Part shown: in pieces, positions 1-5,112 of the stretch
Layout of the letters: the number at the start of each line of letters is the position of its first letter
Position numbering within the stretch: the stretch's first letter is position 1
Assembly: GCA_003648575.1 (NCBI GenBank)
Contig: QMPN01000227.1
Coordinates: forward strand, 1 to 5,112
DNA from: Bacteroidota bacterium
Lineage (GTDB): Bacteria; Bacteroidota; Bacteroidia; Bacteroidales; B18-G4
Direction of reading: 5' to 3'
Length of the DNA stretch: 5,112 nucleotides
The notes under the pieces: generated by a model
What the model was told of the DNA's origin: nothing
Databases searched by the model: none
What the model saw: the letters and a program-made list of their open reading frames with translations, nothing else
Program-made: the position numbers and the translations under genes

Positions 1-461
1 GTACGCAAATATCCTGTTTCACGGTCAGTAACCTCGATCACATCAAAATATGAGGTGATGATCTGGCTCATGAGTTTCCAGGCAGCTAATTCCTCCAGGC
101 TTGTTTGGATCTCAATGTCAATATTTGCTATGTCTGTTTGTACCGAAGCATCATAAGCATCATCCCTGTGCATTTCAAGATAATATGACTTTGGGGGTTT
201 TGCCGATTCTTTCTTATTGCAAAAGGTGATCGTTTCAATTAGGAACCCTACTTTTTCGGCACGGACTGTAACACAGCTATTGCTGAGCACCACTACCTCA
301 ACCTGTCCGTTTCCCATCAGTTTGCCATCGATAAAAATCTTGGCAGTAGGTTCAGAAGTACTAAAGATGATAGTTTTCTTCCCTGCCATTACCGGATTTA
401 TTATTCCGATCAGGAATAAGGCAAGTAAGGATAATACCAGGGTTGATTTTAGGTTTTTCAT
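1..461 (-). CDS. Secreted PEGA-like domain protein, N-terminal 153 residues (runs off left edge)
   Basis: The reading frame starts at ATG 461 and stays open to the window edge, so the C-terminus is missing. Residues 1-26 form a clear signal peptide: the basic start MKNLK, a hydrophobic stretch around LVLSLLALFLIGII, then PVMA with probable cleavage before GKK. There is no lipobox cysteine, so it is probably periplasmic or exported rather than a lipoprotein. Residues about 31-80 resemble a PEGA-type surface beta-domain, with the pattern EPTAKIFIDGKLMGNG followed by beta-strand sequence and VRAEKVGF. Residues 81-110 are polar; residues 111-153 look helical then beta (AAWKLMSQII, then SYFDVIEVTDRETGYLR). 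No enzyme motif is visible and I do not recognise a named family for the second half. The start lies 48 bp after the transporter stop with no obvious terminator between, so co-transcription is possible. No Shine-Dalgarno is seen, as is usual in Bacteroidota. The gene's reality is well supported by the signal peptide and the uninterrupted frame; the PEGA assignment is moderate. Confidence 0.8.
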   Translation of the reverse strand, partial: MKNLKSTLVLSLLALFLIGIINPVMAGKKTIIFSTSEPTAKIFIDGKLMGNGQVEVVVLSNSCVTVRAEKVGFLIETITFCNKKESAKPPKSYYLEMHRDDAYDASVQTDIANIDIEIQTSLEELAAWKLMSQIITSYFDVIEVTDRETGYLR

Positions 462-509
462 AATCAAAAATTTGTTTTATGATTAAAGAATTGTAAAACT
501 ATAAAAAAA

Positions 510-1415
510 TCAAATAAAGAACAAGCTCACCCCGCCAACACTTATACAAGCCCCGAGGATCTCCAGCCAGCTTACTTTTTGTTTGAAAAACATCACCGCA
601 GGAGGGATAATGAGGATCGGGACAATAGCCATGAGGGTCGAAGCGACACCTGTAGATGCATATTTCACCGCAATGAGGGAGAAGGATACCCCAAGGAAAG
701 GGCCGAACACAGAACCAATGCCGGTGCCGATCATCCCCGGGCGGCTCTTAAATGCTTTCCGGATAAGATGTCCTTTCCCGAGCACAACAATGATGATGGC
801 GAAACCGATCATTCCTGCAATGATCCTGACCTGTGTTGCGGCAAATGCATTATAATCACCCATACCATATTTGCTGAGGACCAGTCCTACTGCCTGACCA
901 ACGACTCCGCCCAAAGCATACAATATCCCTCTCAGAGGATATGAAAGCCTGATCTTGTTCTTCTTGCCATCCCCTCCCCTGCTGAATATTGCCAATGCAA
1001 TACCGCTTATGGTAAGCATCATGCCGGTCACCTCCAGCAGTGTCATGGATTCTCCGAGGATCATCCATCCGATAAGTGCTGTGATTGGTGGTACCAGGGT
1101 CATGATAAGCATTGCAATGCGTGCACTGATGACAGCAAAAGCCCTGAATAGAAAATAATCTCCAAAAACAAACCCCACCAGGCCTGATACAGACAACCAA
1201 ACCCAGGCGTGTATCCCTGCATCTGTTGGAAGGATCAAACCCCTGGCAATAAGATTAAAGATCGAGAGAAAAATAAATGCCAGGACCAGGCGGATCATGT
1301 TTAGGGCCAACGAACCAATATTTCTACTGCCAACTTCAAATGCCATTGCGGTAACAGTCCAGAAAACAGCCGTGGCCAATGCAGCAAGTTCACCTGTATA
1401 ATTTGAAAAGTCCAT
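510..1415 (-). CDS. EamA/DMT-superfamily inner-membrane transporter
   Basis: A complete 301-residue membrane protein, the usual length for ten-helix drug/metabolite transporters. It shows the internal duplication of the family: EamA repeat 1 covers about residues 7-145 and repeat 2 about 160-300, joined by a short basic loop (GGDGKKNKIR, 147-156). Each repeat ends in the diagnostic stretch: LVPPITALIGWMILGE at 107-122 and IVPILIIPPAVMFFKQK at 264-280, each followed by a glycine-rich last helix. The glutamate that normally follows the ninth helix is kept in repeat 1 (E122) but appears as Gln279 in repeat 2. Members export or import small metabolites such as amino acids, nucleobases or other intermediates; the substrate cannot be read from sequence. 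It acts in the inner membrane. The ATG at 1415 is the first start in frame and places helix 1 correctly at the N-terminus. A strong terminator for the preceding gene lies only 34 bp upstream, so it must have its own promoter close to that terminator or rely on read-through. Family call is firm, substrate unknown. Confidence 0.93.
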   Translation of the reverse strand: MDFSNYTGELAALATAVFWTVTAMAFEVGSRNIGSLALNMIRLVLAFIFLSIFNLIARGLILPTDAGIHAWVWLSVSGLVGFVFGDYFLFRAFAVISARIAMLIMTLVPPITALIGWMILGESMTLLEVTGMMLTISGIALAIFSRGGDGKKNKIRLSYPLRGILYALGGVVGQAVGLVLSKYGMGDYNAFAATQVRIIAGMIGFAIIIVVLGKGHLIRKAFKSRPGMIGTGIGSVFGPFLGVSFSLIAVKYASTGVASTLMAIVPILIIPPAVMFFKQKVSWLEILGACISVGGVSLFFI

Positions 1416-1448
1416 TGGGATAGAAAAAGCTAAGATAGGATAAAAAAA

Positions 1449-1478
1449 GACCTGTGAGGTTACGTAACCTCACAGGTC
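1449..1478 (-). terminator. Intrinsic terminator: perfect 30-bp palindrome plus T7
   Basis: Fifteen bases on each side of the centre between 1463 and 1464 are exactly complementary (arm GACCTGTGAGGTTAC). Read on the minus strand the hairpin is followed at once by seven T (positions 1448-1442), the layout of a rho-independent terminator. It lies 24 bp past the stop of the T9SS protein gene and upstream of the transporter, so it should end the former's transcript. On the plus strand the base run after the stem is CTTATAG, so it should work mainly in one direction. Confidence 0.9.
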
Positions 1479-1502
1479 CTTATAGATTATTTCCTATAAT
1501 TT

Positions 1503-3815
1503 CTATTTCATAATAATGAATTTCTGCTGGACAACAGTTCCGTCTTCAGCAATCAGCTTCAGGGTGTAATATCCATTCGGAAGGCCTGAAGTATTCAGTG
1601 AAGTTTTGTTGTTCCCTGTTGCAAGGGTTTCGGTTTTGTCAAGCATCAACTGGCCGGTCTGGTTTATCACCTGAAGGCTGATGTTAGCATCCTTTTGCGA
1701 ATATAATTCGATATTCAGTGATTCCCCGGCCGGGTTTGGATACAGGGAGATTTCGTTCATGAATGATTCATTGATCGCGAGAGGCTGGATATAAACTACT
1801 AACTCAACTGCAATGCCTTCACATTCCGCTGCAGAAGTCTCGGTAAGGTTTACATAGCCTGTACCAATACTGCCCCATGTTATTGTGATCTCATTGGTTC
1901 CCTGTCCGTTGGTGATAGTACCACCTGTTACGGTCCAGGCGTAGCCGGCACTGGCATGATCTGGGCTCGAGTAGGTATAGCCGGGAGTATTTTCGTAAAC
2001 ATATTCATCGCCTGTAATCTCAGGCTCAGGAAGCGCATTCACGGTAGCGGTGAAAGGATCAGAGACTAACCCGTCGCCGCAATCATTGATACCCTGAACC
2101 GCAATTGTCGCTTCACCGGTATAAGCAGCACTCCACTCAACACTTGCATTTACCGTGGTTCCTGTAATAAGGCCTGCTTCCTCAGGATCCAGGGTCCAGA
2201 TATATGTTTCAGCATCCTGTGCCCCATCGGTTGAATATTCATTAGTTTCACCTATACAAACTGCAGCATCCCCATTGGGCGTTGCAGCCTGGCCGGGTAC
2301 ATCGATCGGGTAGATATATGCATTTCCATACATGTTGATATCGCAATAATCGGTGAATGCGAAAACTATATAGATGCCTTCATCGGTCTGGTTGCCGAAG
2401 CTGATAGCGGACCCTGTACCGGCAACGATCGTTCCGGTAGCAACTCCATCAAGCAGGAGTTCATAGTCAACACCGCTTTCGGAGCCATCGAGTGCTACTT
2501 CAACACCCGGTGTACCGACACAATAACTGCCTCCATCCGAGATCCAGAATGTCGATGGTGTTGTATGTGCAGTAGCCTGAAATGCATCCGACCAAATCCC
2601 ATCACCGCATTGATTATCAGCTCTGACAGTAATATCAATCGTTCCGGTATATGCGGGATTCACATCAAGTGTAGCAACAGTCGAAGTTCCCATAATAGTA
2701 CCGGCTGAGGCGGGATCGATCTCCCAGGTATACGATGAAACCGGGCCTGAGGGAGCAGTGGTATTGTAATTATATCCTGTACCTCCGTCACAAAGATCAG
2801 AAGGGCCTGTAGGAGTTCCTGCTTGCCCTGGGGCCGTGATTACTTCAATATAATCCTCCTTGAGCATTGTACTGTTTACTGAAGCGTCTTCGACGTACAG
2901 TTGAACATCATAAACACCGGGTGTATTATATGTTACTGTAGGATTTTCTTCTGTAGAAGTAGCCGGTGTTCCGCCTTCAAATGTCCAAAGCCATGAGGTG
3001 ATAATACCCATTGATTCATCATAAAAGTCAACACTGGTGGTTTCACATGGCAGTTGGTTGTTGCAGCTGAAGTTCGCTGATGCTTCTAAAGGAAATATAT
3101 CTAAGATGGGCACCATGGTTCCCTGAAGGACCTCCTTGGAGCTTTCTTCCTGCATAAAGGTAACAAGTTCAACATGCGAAGCATCCCATCCTGCGTCAAG
3201 GGTAAAATTATAGTTAATGATTACCTGGTCGCCACCTGCAAAATCAACCGTTGTTCCTGAATGATCGGGATACATTGCACGGCATACATAATTGAGTTCC
3301 GACATCCCCTGCCAATTAAACGGGATTTCAGATTCAGTCAGTACTAGGTGTGCTGTGAGGTCGGTTGGTGGGGTTCCGTCTTCAAGGTCAACAATCACTG
3401 TGACGTCGTAATTCAACCCATTATTCTGACCATATATTGTTGCTGTATAATTACAGGGAATTACAATCCTTTGGTTATATAAAGGAAGATAATTATTATA
3501 CATGCTTTGAGTCGCACTTCCTCCAACATATTGAAGTACACCGTCAAATTTTGCAGTAGGAAATCCTGATATACCGTAATAAGATATTCTGGCATTTGAT
3601 GCTGTATTCGCAAAAGAATCACCACTATGATACTCTATAACGGCAACATCGCATCCATTGGCTACAAGGTCATCAGCACCCATTGCTGCACCCGGACAGT
3701 ACCCGCACCAGGTACCGGTGCCAATTTCAAGAACAACCCGCTCCCTGTCTACCTGCTGGGCAAATACAGAAGCGGTGAAAGTTAAAACAAGAAGAGTAAT
3801 AAATACCTTTTTCAT
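1503..3815 (-). CDS. T9SS-secreted Omp28-like thioredoxin-fold protein with PKD/Ig-like repeats
   Basis: A complete 770-residue exported protein. Residues 1-19 are a signal peptide (MKKVFITLLVLTFTASVFA, cleavage before QQ). Residues about 27-237 match the Omp28-related, thioredoxin-like pattern: a strand VVLEIGTGTW, the redox-type motif CGYC (C37, C40), and a cis-proline-like GFPTAKFDG (P86). Residues about 245-325 are a PKD domain (WLWTFEGGTPATSTEENPTV, then YNTPGVYDVQLYV). Three Ig/PKD-like domains follow, each with one cysteine pair (C342/C403, C432/C491, C520/C579); then a related domain at about 597-677 that has lost the first cysteine. Residues about 688-770 are a T9SS type A sorting domain (ISLYPNPAGESLNIEL, then GLPNGYYTLKL, ending KFIIMK), which directs transport across the outer membrane and usually surface attachment or release. 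The ATG at 3815 is chosen because it begins the signal peptide. A terminator follows 24 bp after the stop. The redox activity of the CxxC pair is inferred; Omp28 relatives are generally of unknown role. Family and export route are well supported. Confidence 0.93.
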   Translation of the reverse strand: MKKVFITLLVLTFTASVFAQQVDRERVVLEIGTGTWCGYCPGAAMGADDLVANGCDVAVIEYHSGDSFANTASNARISYYGISGFPTAKFDGVLQYVGGSATQSMYNNYLPLYNQRIVIPCNYTATIYGQNNGLNYDVTVIVDLEDGTPPTDLTAHLVLTESEIPFNWQGMSELNYVCRAMYPDHSGTTVDFAGGDQVIINYNFTLDAGWDASHVELVTFMQEESSKEVLQGTMVPILDIFPLEASANFSCNNQLPCETTSVDFYDESMGIITSWLWTFEGGTPATSTEENPTVTYNTPGVYDVQLYVEDASVNSTMLKEDYIEVITAPGQAGTPTGPSDLCDGGTGYNYNTTAPSGPVSSYTWEIDPASAGTIMGTSTVATLDVNPAYTGTIDITVRADNQCGDGIWSDAFQATAHTTPSTFWISDGGSYCVGTPGVEVALDGSESGVDYELLLDGVATGTIVAGTGSAISFGNQTDEGIYIVFAFTDYCDINMYGNAYIYPIDVPGQAATPNGDAAVCIGETNEYSTDGAQDAETYIWTLDPEEAGLITGTTVNASVEWSAAYTGEATIAVQGINDCGDGLVSDPFTATVNALPEPEITGDEYVYENTPGYTYSSPDHASAGYAWTVTGGTITNGQGTNEITITWGSIGTGYVNLTETSAAECEGIAVELVVYIQPLAINESFMNEISLYPNPAGESLNIELYSQKDANISLQVINQTGQLMLDKTETLATGNNKTSLNTSGLPNGYYTLKLIAEDGTVVQQKFIIMK
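2028..2837 (-). repeat. Three cysteine-paired Ig/PKD-like domains coded in tandem
   Basis: This stretch codes residues 327-596 of the T9SS protein. The first and third units are clear relatives: PGQAGTPTGPSDLC against PGQAATPNGDAAVC at their starts, YTWEIDP against YIWTLDP in the middle, and NQCGDGIWSDAFQATA against NDCGDGLVSDPFTATV at their ends. The middle unit (about residues 421-505) differs in sequence but keeps the cysteine spacing. Cysteine pairs are 61, 59 and 59 residues apart, consistent with one disulfide per domain. The DNA of the units has diverged, so this is an old protein-level duplication rather than a recent DNA repeat. Confidence 0.75.
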
Positions 3816-3871
3816 GACTATAAATTTTTATAAATGATTTGATTTTGAGCGGCTAATGTAGTTAATAATGC

Positions 3872-3885
3872 TATATATATATATA
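3872..3885. repeat. (TA)7 dinucleotide run in the leader of the T9SS gene
   Basis: Fourteen bases of alternating T and A lie 57-70 bp upstream of the T9SS protein start, within the 159-bp AT-rich gap (3816-3974) between it and the deacetylase gene. It may be a flexible promoter-region element or a slippage-prone tract; its role is not shown. No hairpin terminator or small gene is visible in the rest of this gap. Confidence 0.7.
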
Positions 3886-3974
3886 AGTATAAAGATAAAA
3901 ACACGCGTTTTACCTTAGTTTAAAGTGATTATAAATAAATGAGTTGTTAAGGAATAAACAAATAATATTACGGC

Positions 3975-4859
3975 TTACCCTATCGCCATATTTTCATCCC
4001 ATTGTTGCCTGGGAGGGACAGCTCCCTTATGTATTCCTTCAACGAAACTGTCGACACACTTGCGAATATCGTAGTGGTAACCGCCTTCCAGTACAACAAA
4101 AATATCCGAAAAGGCCCTTCTTAACCTGAAAGCACATTCGTAGTAGCCTCTGCTTGTAAAATTCAGGTCAAGCAGGCGATCATCTGTATAGCTGTCGAAG
4201 CCTGCCGAAACTGCGATCACATCAGCTTGAAACTGACGGGCCAGGGAAATAGCTTTATCAACAACTTCAAGGAATTCCTTATCTCCTTTTCCTGCATAAA
4301 TAGGGAAATTAGCTGTATATCCCTTTCCTTCCCCATGGCCTGTTTCTATTGAAAAGCCGGTAAACGGAAATGCATAATACTGGTGAACGGAGCAGTAAAA
4401 GACATCTTTACGGTCATAAAATATCGCCTGGGTTCCATCGCCGTGATGTCCGTCAAAATCAAAAATGAAGACCCTTTTTCCTTCACTAACAAGCTTTTGT
4501 GTTGCAATGGCAATATTATTGAAGAAGCAAAAGCCGGATGTCCGTTCCGTTCCGGCATGATGTCCGGGGGGGCGGATCGCTGCAAATGAATTGTTTTCTG
4601 CAGCCATTATGCTCAGGCCAACTGCTGTTTTCGCTGCTTCCCAGCTGTCGTTATTCAAACTGACCTCTGCCATAATCTCTTCATTCCGGCAGGCATTTTT
4701 TATGCTTTCAATATAGGCCGGGGTATGGACAAGTTCAAGATAAGGCTCTCCATTCGCCTCAATGTCAGGAAGGTCTCCAAAATCTGCAATACGATATGCT
4801 CCTTCAGCCTCACTGTCAACATTGTGTTTCAGGAACTTACTGTTATACAAAATGTCCAT
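3975..4859 (-). CDS. Histone deacetylase superfamily zinc amidohydrolase
   Basis: A complete 294-residue cytoplasmic protein with no signal peptide. It carries the full signature of the arginase/deacetylase-fold HDAC superfamily: RPPGHHAGT (96-104) with the catalytic histidine pair H100-H101, GFCFFNN (109-115), FDFDGHHGDGTQ (133-144), SAGFD (218-222) and EGGY (258-261). By comparison with human HDAC8, the zinc ligands should be D136, H138 and D222, and Y261 the transition-state tyrosine; all are present, so the enzyme is probably active. Family members remove acetyl groups by hydrolysis from acetyl-lysine, acetylpolyamines or related amides. Bacterial forms include acetylpolyamine amidohydrolases and AcuC-like proteins, and the substrate here cannot be decided. 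At 294 residues it is at the short end for the family, with a compact N-terminus and no extra domain. The first ATG in frame (4859) begins the expected MDILYN strand. A promoter candidate lies just upstream. The next gene downstream is 159 bp away with no visible terminator between. Family call is firm. Confidence 0.95.
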   Translation of the reverse strand: MDILYNSKFLKHNVDSEAEGAYRIADFGDLPDIEANGEPYLELVHTPAYIESIKNACRNEEIMAEVSLNNDSWEAAKTAVGLSIMAAENNSFAAIRPPGHHAGTERTSGFCFFNNIAIATQKLVSEGKRVFIFDFDGHHGDGTQAIFYDRKDVFYCSVHQYYAFPFTGFSIETGHGEGKGYTANFPIYAGKGDKEFLEVVDKAISLARQFQADVIAVSAGFDSYTDDRLLDLNFTSRGYYECAFRLRRAFSDIFVVLEGGYHYDIRKCVDSFVEGIHKGAVPPRQQWDENMAIG

Positions 4860-4877
4860 TCTCTATGTATTTACCTG

Positions 4878-4904
4878 CAAATTTATAAAATAACTCGGTA
4901 CAAG
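4878..4904 (-). promoter_or_regulatory. Candidate Bacteroidota-type promoter of the deacetylase gene
   Basis: On the minus strand TAAATTTG (4885-4878) matches the Bacteroides -7 consensus TAnnTTTG exactly. CTTG (4904-4901) sits 15 bp further upstream and is a 3 of 4 match to the -33 element TTTG, at roughly the expected distance from a start near 4871. This would give a leader of about 12 bases before ATG 4859. The region is AT-rich, so a chance match is possible. Confidence 0.4.
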
Positions 4905-4918
4905 GGCTTCTCATGTTT

Positions 4919-4945
4919 AATTTACATTGAGACCCGTTGTAAATT
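4919..4945. repeat. Inverted repeat AATTTACA-N11-TGTAAATT, possible operator
   Basis: Two exactly complementary 8-base arms (4919-4926 and 4938-4945) flank an 11-base spacer, 15 bp upstream of the candidate -33 element of the deacetylase promoter. The 27-bp dyad is of a size that would suit a dimeric regulator. It is not followed by a T-run, which argues against a terminator. Function is inference from position and symmetry only. Confidence 0.35.
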
Positions 4946-4972
4946 CATCATCTTCATTCACTGGTGTATATA

Positions 4973-5005
4973 AATTGAGGCCGGCTGTTCAGACCGGCCT
5001 CAGTT
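4973..5005 (-). terminator. GC-rich hairpin, probable terminator of the right-edge gene
   Basis: A perfect 9-bp stem (TGAGGCCGG at 4976-4984 with CCGGCCTCA at 4994-5002) encloses a 9-base loop. A G-T pair and two A-T pairs extend it outward to 4973/5005. On the minus strand it starts 19 bp after the stop of the right-edge gene and is followed by AATTTATAT, an imperfect T-rich tail. Position and stem strength suit a rho-independent terminator, though the tail is weaker than at the other terminator in this window. Confidence 0.6.
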
Positions 5006-5024
5006 CGCCTAATGTAATGTTTAA

Positions 5025-5112
5025 CTAAAACTTATATGGCAGGAAATATTTCGCCGAAAGTTTTGGTTTAAAACCTGAGCTAATATATGCCCATAAAACA
5101 TCTATCACCCAC
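5025..5112 (-). CDS. C-terminal 28 residues of an unrecognised protein (runs off right edge)
   Basis: One minus-strand frame is open from the window edge to a TAG at 5025-5027; the other two minus frames stop early. It encodes a C-terminus containing WVIDVLWAYISSGF and then KPKLSAKYFLPYKF. The composition, rich in aromatic residues and lysine near the end, resembles a real protein tail, and a hairpin terminator follows 19 bp after the stop. That context, plus the fact that every other gene here runs on the same strand, supports a genuine gene end. Too little is visible to name a family. Confidence 0.5.
   Translation of the reverse strand, partial: WVIDVLWAYISSGFKPKLSAKYFLPYKF

Noticed and set aside
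217..486. Plus-strand open frame of 89 codons
   Set aside because: It lies opposite the signal-peptide-bearing PEGA-like gene, has no recognisable domain and extends into the AT-rich gap; it is a shadow of the minus-strand gene.
503..509. T-run on the minus strand just after the transporter stop, as a terminator
   Set aside because: No stable stem precedes it, so there is no support for an intrinsic terminator; it is more likely AT-rich spacer.
579..1158. Several plus-strand open frames opposite the transporter gene
   Set aside because: Their products are of low-complexity, unnatural composition and they are antisense to a clear ten-helix transporter, so they are shadow frames.
856..1200. 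Minus-strand open frame in another phase inside the transporter gene
   Set aside because: It is Cys/His-rich shadow translation of the EamA coding frame with no sign of independent coding.
1430..1437. TATCTTAG on the minus strand as a -7 box for the transporter gene
   Set aside because: It differs from the consensus at one fixed position and the -33 region would fall inside the terminator stem with no TTTG, so it is too weak to call.
3890..3897. TATCTTTA on the minus strand as a -7 promoter box for the T9SS gene
   Set aside because: It matches TAnnTTTG except for the last base, but no TTTG-like -33 element is at the right distance and the region is so AT-rich that such matches are expected by chance.
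4346..4973. Open frames of 68-82 codons on both strands overlapping the deacetylase gene and its upstream region
   Set aside because: They overlap the strongly supported HDAC-family frame and carry no family motif.
1..5112. Possible mobile element, CRISPR array, tRNA/rRNA or defence system
   Set aside because: No transposase or integrase motif, spaced direct repeats, cloverleaf or nuclease/toxin signature was seen; gene content and strand layout look like ordinary chromosome.

Overview
The window looks like chromosomal DNA from a member of the Bacteroidota (Bacteroidetes). The strongest sign is a large secreted protein ending in a Por/type IX secretion (T9SS) C-terminal sorting domain. Two further signs are starts without a Shine-Dalgarno sequence, in AT-rich leaders, and a TAnnTTTG-type promoter box. 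Order and genus cannot be fixed from this sequence.

All five recognisable genes lie on the minus strand, so transcription runs from right to left. In that order they are: (1) the last 28 codons of an unrecognised protein at the right edge (5025-5112), followed by a GC-rich hairpin that probably ends its transcript; (2) a complete histone-deacetylase-superfamily amidohydrolase (3975-4859) with all catalytic and metal-site residues in place and a plausible promoter just upstream; (3) a 770-residue T9SS cargo protein (1503-3815) made of an Omp28-like thioredoxin-fold domain with a CGYC motif, a PKD domain, a run of Ig/PKD-like domains with paired cysteines, and a sorting domain. It is followed by a perfect 30-bp palindrome plus T-run, a textbook intrinsic terminator; (4) a complete ten-helix EamA/DMT-family transporter (510-1415); (5) the first 153 codons of a secreted PEGA-like protein (1-461) that runs off the left edge.

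The terminator after the T9SS gene splits the window into transcription units. The transporter and the PEGA-like gene (48-bp gap, no clear terminator) could be co-transcribed. The deacetylase and T9SS genes are 159 bp apart with no hairpin between them, so read-through is possible, but nothing in their functions links them. I see no mobile element, CRISPR array, RNA gene or defence system, and no evidence of a coordinated novel system. The window reads as ordinary core-type gene content. The features most worth a second look are the domain build of the T9SS protein, the unidentified substrate of the deacetylase, and two inverted repeats in intergenic DNA.
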